From JACVRW01 sp963821275 (GTDB lineage Bacteria; Actinomycetota; Thermoleophilia; Solirubrobacterales; Thermoleophilaceae), in NCBI GenBank assembly GCA_963821275.1, contig CAWGDF010000009.1:310001-374000 (forward strand): 64,000 nt of DNA, in the 5' to 3' direction. Positions 53,082 through 62,078 of this stretch are shown one piece after another. The translations under genes and the position numbers were made by a program. A model generated the notes under the pieces. The model made no database searches, was not told where the DNA came from, and was given only the letters and a program-made list of their open reading frames with translations. Within the stretch, counting starts at the first letter, position 1; every line of letters begins with the position of its first letter.

Positions 53082-53219
53082 GAGGCTGTCGCACAAAGGA
53101 GTCTGGGCCCGATTTCGGGGGTCAAATCACAAGCGATGCTCTCCCAGAAGGGCGGAGAAGCGCTTACAAAGCCTCCGCACCCTTGGAGGAAACGAGCGAG
53201 GGGGTTTTGCGACAGCCTC
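53082..53219. mobile_element. MITE-like element with 12-bp terminal inverted repeats
   Basis: 138 bp bounded by GAGGCTGTCGCA (53082-53093) and TGCGACAGCCTC (53208-53219). It is flanked on both sides by GTCG, a possible 4-bp target duplication. No ORF inside. GGCTGTCGCA-type ends are common among DDE transposons, so this looks like a non-autonomous derivative mobilised in trans. Confidence 0.6.
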
Positions 53220-53286
53220 GTCGGGAAGCAGTGCTATCGACCAGCGCGCTCGCTCGTCGTCTCTATGAAGAAGGGCCTGGTGTCAT

Positions 53287-54697
53287 CCATGAAGGAGCGG
53301 GCCGTGTCAAGGGGCGGTCATGGGCCTCGGCTGGTTGGGCGTCCCGGGTAGGGCTGACGGCCGGGAGGCGGGCGGAAGCGGTCCAGTCATCCATTCGGCC
53401 GCGCTGGGCGGGCCGGAGTGTCGTGCGGTGCTCGAGGGCTCAATCAAGTTCGCGGCCGTCGGTGGCGCTGGTGGGCGCGTGGAGGCCATTGACAACACGC
53501 GAGCTCGCTCGAGCGTTCGCTGGTCGCCTCGGGGTTGGGGGCAGCGGCAGTTGTGCGGCGGGTCATGGTGTGACCGCCACTGTTCTGATCGTGCGCGCCT
53601 TGGCCCGTGGCGTCAGGCAACGGATTTCTCCGTCGCGCAGGCCGTAGAAGCAGAGGGTGAGGATCTTGCGTGCGACGGCGACCTTGGCGACCGATTTGCC
53701 GCGCCGCTTGCTGATCCGTTCGTAGGCTTGGCGCAGTGGGCCGCTGCCGCGGGCGGAGTGCTGGGCGGCCTCGACCAAGGCCCAGCGCAGCGCCGGCGAG
53801 CCCTGGCCGGTGATGTGGCCGAGTCGGGCCTTGCCGTCGGAGCTGCGGACGGTCGGGGTGAGCCCGGCCCAGGCGCAGAGGTGACGGGCGGAGGGAAAGC
53901 GCGAGATGTCGCCGACCTCGGCGATCACCAGCATGGCGATGTAACGCCCGATCCCGCGGATCTGGCAGAGCACCTCGACGTAGGGGTCGGCCTTGGCGCG
54001 CCGGTCGATCTCGGCGCTGGTCTGATCGATCTCGCGGTCGAAGCCGGAGATCAGCGATAGCAGGCTGTCGAGCCGCTGGCGGGGACCCTGGCGCAACTCC
54101 AGTTCCTCGAGGAAGCGCATCCCGCCGGGGCCGAACAGGTTGCTGTAGGGGCGCTGGATGCCGTGCTTGGCGAGAATTGCCCCGACCCGCTGCTTGAGCG
54201 CCGAGCGGATGCGGGTGAGCGCCACCCGGTGGCGCAGCAGGTCGCGCAGATCGCGCAGCTCGCGCGGGGCGACATAGGCCTCAGGGAGCAGGTCGGCGCG
54301 CAACAGGTGCGCCAGCGTGCGCGCGTCGACGGCGTCGGTCTTCACCCTCGCGGCGGCGATCGCCTTAGTCCTGAGCGGGTGCGCGAGGTGCAGCTCGTAG
54401 CCGGCCTCCTCCAACACGTCGGCCAGCCACTCCCAGCCGTAGGTCGCCTCCAGCGCGATCTTGGACTCGCCGTCGATCCCCTCCAGCAGCTCCAGGAACA
54501 TCTGCGGGTCGTTGACGATCCGCCGCGACAGCAGCTGCGTGCCGTGCTCGTCGAGCACGGCCACGTGGGAGCGCTTGCGGTGCAGGTCGATGCCGACAGA
54601 ATTCATCTGTGGGCCTCCTCCGATCCGGGAAACAGTGTGCGCCCGACGGACATAGCGCCTCGGGCACCGGTTCGCTAGGAGGCCCGCTCCTTCATGG
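53287..54697 (-). mobile_element. IS110-family element (IS1111-like), about 1.4 kb
   Basis: 17-bp inverted copies (CCATGAAGGAGCGGGCC at 53287-53303; complement at 54681-54697) enclose one transposase gene. The noncoding part is long on the 3' side of the gene (53304-53562, 259 bp) and short on the 5' side (74 bp). Subterminal inverted repeats and a long 3' noncoding end are typical of the IS1111 subgroup. Confidence 0.65.
53563..54606 (-). CDS. IS110-family transposase (DEDD recombinase)
   Basis: 347 residues. N-terminal DEDD domain: VGIDLHRKRSHVAVLD, KIALEATYGWEWLADVL, VKTDAVDARTLAHLLRADLLPEAY. C-terminal transposase_20 domain: IRGIGRYIAMLVIAEVGDISRFPSARHLCAWAGLTP and GQGSPALRWALVEAAQ with the catalytic Ser region. 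Full length and apparently intact. Family members are guided by an RNA from the element's noncoding end. Confidence 0.93.
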   Translation of the reverse strand: MNSVGIDLHRKRSHVAVLDEHGTQLLSRRIVNDPQMFLELLEGIDGESKIALEATYGWEWLADVLEEAGYELHLAHPLRTKAIAAARVKTDAVDARTLAHLLRADLLPEAYVAPRELRDLRDLLRHRVALTRIRSALKQRVGAILAKHGIQRPYSNLFGPGGMRFLEELELRQGPRQRLDSLLSLISGFDREIDQTSAEIDRRAKADPYVEVLCQIRGIGRYIAMLVIAEVGDISRFPSARHLCAWAGLTPTVRSSDGKARLGHITGQGSPALRWALVEAAQHSARGSGPLRQAYERISKRRGKSVAKVAVARKILTLCFYGLRDGEIRCLTPRAKARTIRTVAVTP

Positions 54698-54841
54698 CAT
54701 CAAGTGACGGTCGGTGGTTCTGTGCGGGTCCTCTCTCTGTCTCGTGGTGTGGAGCAGCGCTCATGTCTCTATGGCCTCCTGGTCGGGAGGATCAGGCGAA
54801 ATTGGAACGTTCGCTCGCGGGCGCATGTCCAAAGGGGGCGG

Positions 54842-55885
54842 TCAGGCCGCCAGACGAAAAGCGGCGCCTCTGGGAGCGAACTGCTCGTTTCGAGTGAGCA
54901 TGTGCCAGATCGCGTGGGCGAGCCGGCGGGCGATGTCGACCTGGGCGACCTTGGCGCCGCGCTGCTTGCCGAGCCGGCGCTTGTTGCGCTGGTAGCGGGC
55001 GCGGTAGGCGGGGTGCTTGAGCGCGTGCATGGTCGCCTCGAGCAGCGCCCAGCGCAGGTAGGTCGGCCCGTGCTTTGAGAGCGGCCCGCGGCGGTCCGCG
55101 TCGCCGGACTGGTTGACGCGTGGGCAGAGCCCGGTGTAGCCGGCGAGCTTCTCGGGCGATGAGAAGCGCTCGATCACGCCAATCTCGGCGGCGATCGTGA
55201 ACGCCAGCACCCAGCCGATCCCGGGGACGCTCAAAAGCAGCGGGATGTAGGGGTGGTCGGCGTGACTTTCGCGGAGCCGGCGATTGAGCTCAGCAATCTG
55301 GTCCTCGAGGTCGTCGATCAGCGCGACTGAGGCGGTCACGTTTGAACGCCAGGGCTCGGGCACGTCGAGCTGCGCGAGCAGCCTTCTGCCCTCGGCCCCG
55401 AACAGGTCGGTGACCGGGCAGGGGCTGCCGAAGTTGATCATCGTCGAGTGGACTCGGTTCTTGAGCGCCGACTTGTGCTTGACCAGGTGCATGCGAAAGC
55501 GGGCCAGCTCGCGCTCCTCTCTGACGCTCGGATCGGGCAGCCAGATCGCCGGCACCAGGTCGCGCTGCGAGAGCGTCGCCAGGACCAGCGAGTCGGTCTT
55601 GTCGGTCTTGCAGGCCAAAGGAGCGAGACCCTTGACCTTCTGCGCATCGGCGATCTCGACCGACCAGCCCTCCCGCTCGAGCGTGTCGTGGACGAGCCGG
55701 GCGCCGGTCATCGACTCAACAACAGCGCAGACCGGTTCGCCGTGGTCCTCATCGATCCGCCGCGCCAACGTTCGCAGCGCGTCGACGTCGGGCGCGGCGA
55801 CGAGCTGGGCGAGCTGCTCCCCTTCGTCAGAGAGCAGGCAGACGTCGACCTTTCGCCGACTCAGATCTAATCCAGCGTGCAACAT
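54842..55885 (-). CDS. IS110-family transposase, second and distinct element
   Basis: 347 residues. LHAGLDLSRRKVDVCLLSDEGEQLAQ, VVESMTGARLVHDTLEREGW, LACKTDKTDSLVLATLSQRDLVPAIWLPD form the DEDD half; VPGIGWVLAFTIAAEIGVIERFSSPEKLAGYTGLCPRVNQSG and SKHGPTYLRWALLEATMHA form the Tnp20 half. Sequence identity to the first element is low, so it is a different IS. An imperfect 14-bp inverted repeat (55893-55906 / 55938-55952) lies just before its start. Confidence 0.93.
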   Translation of the reverse strand: MLHAGLDLSRRKVDVCLLSDEGEQLAQLVAAPDVDALRTLARRIDEDHGEPVCAVVESMTGARLVHDTLEREGWSVEIADAQKVKGLAPLACKTDKTDSLVLATLSQRDLVPAIWLPDPSVREERELARFRMHLVKHKSALKNRVHSTMINFGSPCPVTDLFGAEGRRLLAQLDVPEPWRSNVTASVALIDDLEDQIAELNRRLRESHADHPYIPLLLSVPGIGWVLAFTIAAEIGVIERFSSPEKLAGYTGLCPRVNQSGDADRRGPLSKHGPTYLRWALLEATMHALKHPAYRARYQRNKRRLGKQRGAKVAQVDIARRLAHAIWHMLTRNEQFAPRGAAFRLAA

Positions 55886-55892
55886 TTGAAGC

Positions 55893-55952
55893 GGGCCCCC
55901 TTGGTGCCTCTCGGTTGACGAACACGACTGAGCGTGTCACCAACGGGGGCCC
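55893..55952 (-). repeat. Inverted repeat upstream of the second IS110 transposase
   Basis: GGGCCCCCTTGGTG (55893-55906) and CACCAACGGGGGCCC (55938-55952) pair with a single bulged C. It lies directly upstream of the transposase start, where IS110-group elements carry their noncoding RNA and left end. The 13-mer CTCCTTCATGGCA at 55952-55964 also ends the neighbouring element (54687-54699). Confidence 0.5.
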
Positions 55953-56042
55953 TCCTTCATGGCAGTCCGTTGCAAGCGCGAGCTTGAAAGCGTCGGGAGC
56001 GCTGCAACGACGCCAAAGCGGAAGCGCTCGTTCAGCGGATCG

Positions 56043-56360
56043 CTAGTCGATGAGCGTGCCGCAGCTGACGTTGATGGTCGCCGCCGTCATGCTGCGGGCC
56101 CAGTCCGACGCGGCGAAGACGGCCGCGTTGCCCACGTCTTCGAGCGTCGCGCCGCGTCCCAGCAGCGTCTGCCCTTCGATGAGCTCGACGATCCCTTCGC
56201 GACCCTCAAAGCCCTCCGGGAGCGACTCGGGCACTCCTCCGCTTTCCAGGGTGACGACGCGGATCCCGTGCGGTCCCAGCTCGACGGAGAGCTGGCGCCG
56301 GATCGCCTCGATCGCGTCGAAGGCGACCTGCGTCCCGCCGAGGTAGTAGTCGCGCAGCGG
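56043..56360 (-). pseudogene. C-terminal fragment of an SDR family oxidoreductase
   Basis: YLGGTQVAFDAIEAIRRQLSVELGPHGIRVVTLESGG, then LEDVGNAAVFAASDWARSMTAATINVSCGTLID, is the second half of a classical SDR (active-site helix onward; the last 11 residues are the typical ending). The Rossmann N-terminus is absent, replaced by the start region of the CsbD gene on the other strand. Confidence 0.6.
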
Positions 56361-56369
56361 GAGACCTGC

Positions 56370-56522
56370 ATGGCTGGACGGACACAGAGGGCCCGCGGAC
56401 GCATCACGGAGGCAATGGGTGCGCTCACGGGCAACAGCAAGGCGAAGGACAAGGGGCGCCTCCACCAGCTCATGGGCACCGGTAAGAAGACGGGACGGAA
56501 GGCGAGACGCAAGGCAAAGTAA
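56370..56522 (+). CDS. CsbD-like small stress protein
   Basis: 50 residues. RGRITEAMGALTGNSKAKDKGRLHQLMG fits the CsbD motif (G-ikEa-G-ltGd-k--gkg---Q-kG), followed by a short Lys/Arg tail. GGGAG precedes the ATG. CsbD proteins are hydrophilic general-stress proteins of unknown mechanism. Confidence 0.5.
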   Translation: MAGRTQRARGRITEAMGALTGNSKAKDKGRLHQLMGTGKKTGRKARRKAK

Positions 56523-57093
56523 GCAGGTCGCGCTACCCACATGCACTGACCTGCCCGACAACAGGAGGTCTGCCAGCACGTCGTCGAGGCGCTCGAGGGC
56601 CCGGTCGAGCTACTCGGCGCTGACGACTGAGCAGCCGGCGGCAGCGGCGTAGGGAAAACCTAGCCGACCGCGCATGTAGCGTAGCCAGACCATCGCCCGG
56701 GTGTCCGTCACCCAGGACGGGCATTACGGAAGCCTCCCTTTCTTCCGACATCCGCCTCGGGCCGCCCTTTATGGGTTCCCGGTCCGAGGCGGATAAGAGG
56801 GTCTCTGTCACGGCTGGGGCGCCGTTCCCCTTGCGTCGGACGGCCGGCCCATGGCGTACCTGTTGCCAGCTGCGACGTGCTACAGGCAGCCTCTACACGT
56901 GCGGGTCACGTCAGTCGGGGCGGCCCCGCGTTATGCGGGACGGGTTGCCGTCGGCCCCTGCTTCATCGGCGGCGAGGGCCCGGCCTGTTTGGCGCGAGCG
57001 GCGCGGCGGACCTTCAGGCGGGCGAGAAGCTCAGGATGCTCGCTGGCGCGTGCGGTCCGTCTGCGTACGGGAGGCGCGACGGCGAGAGCTCGG
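56523..57093. other. Region without a gene; contains an 11-bp hairpin
   Basis: ATCCGCCTCGG at 56750-56760 and its complement at 56784-56794 form a hairpin with a 23-nt loop. No coding sequence recognised on either strand. Confidence 0.4.
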
Positions 57094-57576
57094 TCACTTT
57101 GACTCCGGCTTCGGGCGACCGGTCGGCTGCGGTGGCGACTTCGCTGCCGACTTGGTGGTTCGGGGCGACTTCGCTGCCGACTTGCTGGTTCGCTTCGCAG
57201 ATCCGAGGTCTTGCTTGGCGTTTTCAACCGGCTCGTTGCTTGCGTTCTGAACAGGCTCGTCTTCAACCGGCACGTCGGGGAGGGGCGGCCCGGCTTCCCG
57301 GAGGCGCGCGAGCCCCTTGCGGGCCAGGAACGCGCCGGCACCGGCATACGCGCCAGTCACTCCGAGCGCGGCCGACGCCCCCGGGCGACGAGCAAGCAAG
57401 AGGATCAACGCGGCCGTGCCGGTTCCAGAAGCGAGCGCAGCGAGGAGGGCACCGCCACCCACCATCGCGACCCCGGGGCCGGCCTGTCTTGCCCTAGCGG
57501 TCAGTTCGCGCCGCGCAACATTCGCCTGCTCGCGGGCTACGACCGCAGCCACCTGTTCAACTCCGGGCACGGACAT
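57094..57576 (-). CDS. Holin-X-like membrane protein with repeat tail
   Basis: 160 residues. VARREQANVARRELTARARQAGPGVAMVGGGALLAALASGTGTAALILLLARR, then SAALGVTGAYAGAGAFLARKGLARLREAGPPLPD, matches the actinobacterial Holin-X pattern with two TM helices. The tail has the imperfect repeat KSAAKSP-TTKSAAKSPP. It may be a diverged duplicate of the 44580-44999 protein. Confidence 0.6.
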   Translation of the reverse strand: MSVPGVEQVAAVVAREQANVARRELTARARQAGPGVAMVGGGALLAALASGTGTAALILLLARRPGASAALGVTGAYAGAGAFLARKGLARLREAGPPLPDVPVEDEPVQNASNEPVENAKQDLGSAKRTSKSAAKSPRTTKSAAKSPPQPTGRPKPESK

Positions 57577-57933
57577 TGTGCTTGGTTACCCGCGGCGGTT
57601 GCCCGTAAGCATGGGGTCACGCTGCCGGAGGAGGCGAGACGGCGTCTGGGCGCCGCGGCCAGTCCGAGGACGAGCAGCACCCAGGCGACCGCCACGAGCC
57701 CCTCGCGCGGGCGCTTGCTCATAGCCCGCCGGCTCCCGCTTGGAGGCCCTCAGCGACAGTCTCGTCGCGATGGACCGAGAAGCTCGCTGCCGCGCAAACG
57801 GCTCGTCTGCACCGCTCGCGGGATCGAGCGATTGCTTGTCATTTTCCTCGCGGCGCTGGAGCGGCCGAAAGAGCCGAGCCCAGCTCGCTTCCGGCTGTCA
57901 TCCCGGAGCACCCGGGGTCGAGTTCGCTGCAAT
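57577..57933. other. Region with a short membrane-type ORF remnant
   Basis: Reading minus from 57722, MSKRPREGLVAVAWVLLVLGLAA looks like the start of a one-TM protein, but the frame then becomes unrelated. Nothing else is supported. Confidence 0.3.
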
Positions 57934-58188
57934 TCAGCCGCGCAGCAGGCGCTCGCGCTCGCGGCTGTTCGGCAGCCGCCGGCCGGTGCGCTCGGGGGCG
58001 GCCGCTACCACCACGATCCCGGCCTGGCGCCGCGCCCGCGGGTTCAGGGCGAACCGGTCCTCAAGCTGGCCGACCTGCGAGAACAGCGACACCGGGCAGG
58101 ACATCACGCCCTCGGCGTCGATCCTCGCGCGCAGCCGGATCAACCGGACGACAGCCGGCGCGTCGTCGCTCGTCCATAGAACCGACAC
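57934..58188 (-). CDS. Hypothetical protein of the island right end
   Basis: 84 residues. VSLFSQVGQLEDRFALNPRARRQAGIVVVAAAPE has the look of the C-terminal end of phage small-terminase-like proteins (L--LE--FGL-P-ARR), but the match is short. The composition of the remainder is plausible for coding sequence. Confidence 0.3.
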   Translation of the reverse strand: MSVLWTSDDAPAVVRLIRLRARIDAEGVMSCPVSLFSQVGQLEDRFALNPRARRQAGIVVVAAAPERTGRRLPNSRERERLLRG

Positions 58189-58461
58189 CGGCGACGCCCA
58201 CAGCTCCCGCCACGCCGCCCGCTCCTAGCCGTCAGCCCATCCGGCGGCAGTGGTGGGGTGCGCGGCGCGTCCGAAATCGTGTGGCTGGCGCGGCCACGGC
58301 GCTGATCCTTCGAGGTTGGCAGCGGCCGGTGCGACATGGGGCGGATTTTCGCACGGCAGACACTCAGAGCGGCAGGCCCGGAGGGTTCCGCGGGGGTCGT
58401 TAGGGGTACCCCCCGCTAGCGGCGCGGGCCGGACTGTCGCTGAGGAGGTGACGGCGTTGTC

Positions 58462-58647
58462 GTGTCGAACAGCCGTCGCGTGAACGCCGCCGAATGGGCC
58501 ACGGTCGTAAGTGGCGTGGCCGCCGCTGCGGCCGCCATATCCGCCCGGTCCTCCGCGCGTGCGAGCAAGGAAGCCGTGGTCCGAAGCAATATGCCGTTCG
58601 TCTGGCCGTACTCGGGCTCGCCGGCCGGCGGGGCGCGGCCGGATCTT
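58462..58647 (+). pseudogene. N-terminus of a one-TM protein, interrupted
   Basis: From GTG 58462 (GAGGAGG upstream) NAAEWATVVSGVAAAAAAISARSSARASKEAVVRSNMPFVWPYSG is a typical one-TM N-terminus. Then the frame becomes Arg/Pro-rich noise, suggesting an indel near 58615. Confidence 0.35.
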
Positions 58648-59040
58648 CGCCCCCGGGCACCCCTTCGCGCCGGCGGATGGACCCGCGGCCATGGGACTCC
58701 CGTTTCCGCTCACGCTATTGCCGGTTTCGTCCGTCGTGTGGGCCTGGCCAAGTCGAGGATATGCATAGCTGGTCACCCCGACCACGATCCTGACCCAGCC
58801 CATCGTGTTGGGGTCCGCTGGCACGGTCAAGAAAACGCGGTGACTTCGGTGCCTGCGCGGCCGTCTGACGCCCTGCGCTGGCCTCGGCCCGCCCTCTGGC
58901 CCAGTCCTGGCCCAAACGCCCGTGACGGCGCCGGATCGGATTCCGCTTGCCTATCGGGTTCGGCCCGCGCTATCCCGCTCGGGGTGCGGGCTTGCGGCCG
59001 ATCCGGTCGCCTCGGGTCGTGACGGGTCGTAACGGTCGGC

Positions 59041-59086
59041 GCGGCCTTCTAAGCCGCGGGTCGCAGGTTCGAGTCCTGCCCGGGGC
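59041..59086 (+). repeat. Right attachment-site copy (attR): 3' part of tRNA-Arg
   Basis: 46 bp identical to tRNA-Arg 35983-36028 (anticodon stem-loop, T-arm and acceptor 3' strand). There is no 5' half upstream, so this is not a functional tRNA but the displaced end of an integration target. Confidence 0.85.
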
Positions 59087-59243
59087 ACTCCCGCAAAAGC
59101 GCTGGAAATAGGCACCTTCAATGGTGCTTATTCTCTCGCCTTCTATTCAGACGGCGCCGACAGGCAAACGGTTGTACGACACTGAGTGAGAATGAGCAAG
59201 TTCTTAGCACTGCCGTGAAGAGGAATAGGCAGATCAGGTACCG

Positions 59244-60023
59244 CTAGGCGATTTCAGAGAGGAAGGCCGTTTTCTGCTCTCTGGAAGCTGAGTGATCTGC
59301 TCCATGCGATCCGTTTTGGGGAACCGCAGGGGTGGGTCCATCTGAGAGGGCCGGGTACTCAGGATCTTGCCCGGCCCCGGGTTCTGGTTCTTCTTCTCCC
59401 GGGGGTTCGTCTCCCGAGGTCCCCAGCCGATGCAGGGCAGCCAGCGCGCTGCGTATTTCCCACAGGGCGGTGTTGAAGCTGGCGGCGATGTCCGAGGGCT
59501 TCCTTCGCCTTGCCTCGCTGTCGTCGCCGAGCACGCTCTCCCGTATCTGATCGAGAGTTCTAAGCCCGCTTTCGCCCTGGATCACGGCAGTGAACTCCGA
59601 TGCTCGCAAGTGCCGAAACAGATCCTTGCGGTCGTCGGGTCCCAGGCTGGCATTCCAAGTGGCAGACTCAGACCAGTCGCCGATATTCCGCTCCGTTTCG
59701 ACCCTCGCCTCCGCCTCGGCGAAGTCGCTCGCCATCATCCGGGCCAGGCCACGAGCCACGTCCAGCTCCTGCCGTTTGCGAGTTTCCCGCTCGTAGTCGT
59801 AGCGCCGCTGCTCCAGCTCCCGCTCGTGCTCCCAGCGCTCTTGCTCAAGCCCTCGCTCGTGCTGGTGGCGGCTCTGCTCCACCAAATACGTGATCAGCCC
59901 CCCCGCGAGCGCGCCCAGCACGCCACCCAGCAGCGCCGCCCCGGCCGAGATCCCGGCGATGCCTAGATCCGAGGCCGCCATCGGGAAGGCCAGCACCATG
60001 TCTGCAATCGCCATTCGAGCCAA
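59244..60023 (-). CDS. Membrane-anchored coiled-coil protein
   Basis: 259 residues. One TM/glycine zipper (ISAGAALLGGVLGALAGGLITYLV) is followed by a long charged coiled coil (RHQHERGLEQERWEHERELEQRRYDYERETRKRQELDVARG), a helical domain with FTAVIQGESGLRTLDQIRESVLGDDSE, and an acidic disordered tail. No catalytic motif. First gene outside the tRNA-Arg-flanked segment. Confidence 0.6.
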   Translation of the reverse strand: MARMAIADMVLAFPMAASDLGIAGISAGAALLGGVLGALAGGLITYLVEQSRHQHERGLEQERWEHERELEQRRYDYERETRKRQELDVARGLARMMASDFAEAEARVETERNIGDWSESATWNASLGPDDRKDLFRHLRASEFTAVIQGESGLRTLDQIRESVLGDDSEARRRKPSDIAASFNTALWEIRSALAALHRLGTSGDEPPGEEEPEPGAGQDPEYPALSDGPTPAVPQNGSHGADHSASREQKTAFLSEIA

Positions 60024-60226
60024 GGATGCCAGCGCGTTCGGACGCCTCAGCTCAGCTCACTGCCAGTGCTCGGCGTACCTCACTTGGGCCACGGGAATCC
60101 TCGCCGCCGATCGACGACCAAAACGTGCTTGACAACAGGCTGGCACCGTGCAAGCTCCGCTCGAGCGCGCTCCGTATCGGGCTGACCACTCGGTCAGCCA
60201 GACTCCGAGCGGAAGGAAGTCCCCTC

Positions 60227-60649
60227 ATGCCGCGCAAAGCACTTGCCGTGCTCGGCCTTACGCTCGGCTTGGTTTTCGCCTTCTCCGCCCAGGCGCTCGC
60301 CCAGCCGACGATCACCACCGAGTCGGCCACCCTCCTCGACAAGAACAATATGCTCGTCAGTGGCACCGCGACCTGTACGCCTGGAACCAACGTCCAAATA
60401 TTGGGCGTCTTCGTCTCTCAAGGGGGCCCGCCGGACCAAAGGACCGGAGTCGGGTTCTTCACCCCGGGGACGTGCCCCGAGAGTGGGACGTTGACGTGGA
60501 GCGTCGTCGTTCAGAACAGCGGTGGTTCCTCCGTTAGGCCCTTCGGGCTTAGGCCCGGAAATGCGTTCGTCCGAGCCTTTATGCAGGAGTGCACCACGCT
60601 CTGCACGAACGTGCAGGAAGAGCGCAATCTGATCGTGCGCCCCAACTAA
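60227..60649 (+). CDS. Secreted small protein
   Basis: 140 residues. ATG 60227 with GGAAGG. Signal peptide KALAVLGLTLGLVFAFSAQALA, cleavage about residue 25. The mature part is beta-rich with conserved cysteines (GTATCTPGTNVQILGVFVSQ, CPESGTLTWSVVVQ, CTTLCTNVQEERN). Several Cys suggest disulfides outside the cell. Looks like a small Ig-like/adhesion-type domain; no family assigned. Confidence 0.6.
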   Translation: MPRKALAVLGLTLGLVFAFSAQALAQPTITTESATLLDKNNMLVSGTATCTPGTNVQILGVFVSQGGPPDQRTGVGFFTPGTCPESGTLTWSVVVQNSGGSSVRPFGLRPGNAFVRAFMQECTTLCTNVQEERNLIVRPN

Positions 60650-61069
60650 CCCGAGGCACCCATGACAGGGCCGCGTGTGAATGGGTGGAGCGAGGGCACC
60701 GAGGGACAGCGCAACTTCCTTCCCGGTGCCCTCCTCCCTCGGTGAGACAATCGTCGCGAAGACGACCAACGGATCGATCCTTAGGGAACGCGCCACCGGT
60801 TTGATTCGTCTTCGGGGGGCGGCTCTTTCGCGGGGGCCGTCCTCCTCCTCTTCCGCAGCCGAGTCCCTCTGAGCCTCGCTAGGAACGGCCGAGGCCGCCC
60901 GCTTCCGCCCGCCACGGCGAAGGTGAGCCGCCGTGCTAGCCCCTGTGGAGTGGGTTTTGCCCGCTCCTGTTGCTTGAGGGGGCCGGCGCCTCGCTGCATA
61001 GAGGTGCGGGGACTGGGTCGGAGGACGGGCCTCGGGCCGACACCCCATCCATAGGAGGTGCCGACCACC
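60650..61069. other. Intergenic region with terminator-like repeat and IS left end
   Basis: GAGGGCACCG (60692-60701) and CGGTGCCCTC (60724-60733) form a hairpin after the 60227 gene. From about 60950 to 61060 the GC-rich sequence before the transposase has several complementary stretches and may be the noncoding end of the IS. Confidence 0.4.
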
Positions 61070-62078
61070 ATGTCGCGGAGTATGAAGTTCGTGGGCCTCG
61101 ACGTCCACGCCATCCAGACCCACGCCGGGGTCCTCGATCGCGACACTGGCGAGCTTGGGCGACGTCGCCTGAGCGGCGACCCGCTCGTCGCGCTGCCGTT
61201 GCTGGAGCGGCTCGGGTCCGAGGCGGTTGCCGTCTATGAGGCGGGGCCGACCGGCTTTGGGCTTGCCCGCGCCGCGTGTGACCGAGGGCTGGACGTGCGG
61301 GTTTGCGCCCCGGGCCTGATTCCTCGCAAGTCCGCCGACCGGGTGAAGGCTGACGCCCGCGACGCCGAGCGCCTGGCGCGTCTGCTGGCCGCCGGCGAGC
61401 TTTCGTTCGTGCGTGTCCCGGAGATTGCTGAGGAGCAGTTGCGCGCTCTGGTCAGGGCTCGCGAGGACCTGCGCGGCGATCTCAACCGAGCCTGTCAGCG
61501 CCTCTCGGACTTCTTGCGCCGCCGCGGCGTTCGCTTCGAGGGGCCGGGCAATAGCTGGACGATCCGCCATCACCGCTGGCTGCGCCGCCTCGCGTTCGAG
61601 GATCGCGCTTCGGAGGCCACCTTCGCCGACTAGGGCGGAGACGATCGGGCGTCTGCGCTGCTTTCGGGGCATCGACACGCTGGCCGCGACCGGGCTCTGC
61701 GCCGAGGTCGGCGACTTCGAGCACTTCGGCCATCCCCGCCAGCTCGCCGCCTTCTTCGGCCTGGTCCCTTCCGAGCGGACCACCGACGAGAAGCGTCGCC
61801 AGGGCTCGATCACCAAGGCCGGCCCCGAGCACTCGCGGCGGCTGCTGGTCGAAGCCGCCAAGCACTGCTGGCGCCGACCGCGGACCTCGGATCAGCTGCG
61901 AGCCCGTCAGGCGGGCCAGGATCCGCGCGTGGTCGAGGTGGCCTGGCGCGCCCCGCATCGCCTTCACCGCCAATCGACAAAGCTCGCGGTCGAGCGCCGA
62001 AAGCCCGCCAACGTCGCCACCGTCGCCTGCGCGCGCGAGCTGACCGCGTTCATCTGGGAGGCCGCCAGGATCGCCTGA
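61070..62078 (+). pseudogene. IS110-family transposase with frameshift and internal deletion
   Basis: ATG 61070 (AGGAGG 61053). SMKFVGLDVHAIQTHAGVLDRD, VYEAGPTGFGLARAACDRG, VKADARDAERLARLLAAGEL form the DEDD domain. After EATFAD the frame stops at 61633, and another frame continues ETIGRLRCFRGIDTLAATGLCAEVGDFEHFGHPRQLAAFFGLVPSERT and ITKAGPEHSRRLLVEAAKH. By comparison with the other family members the linker between the domains is too short (tens of residues missing). Non-functional. Confidence 0.75.

Noticed and set aside
53304..53562. Possible small genes in the IS1111-like 3' end
   Set aside because: No codon structure; position fits noncoding RNA or element end better.
59022..59086. A second functional tRNA-Arg
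   Set aside because: Only the 3' 46 bp are present; the 5' acceptor strand and D-arm are missing.
61058..61069. Start of the third IS110 transposase at GTG 61058
   Set aside because: The GTG overlaps the AGGAGG ribosome binding site itself; ATG 61070 is better spaced.
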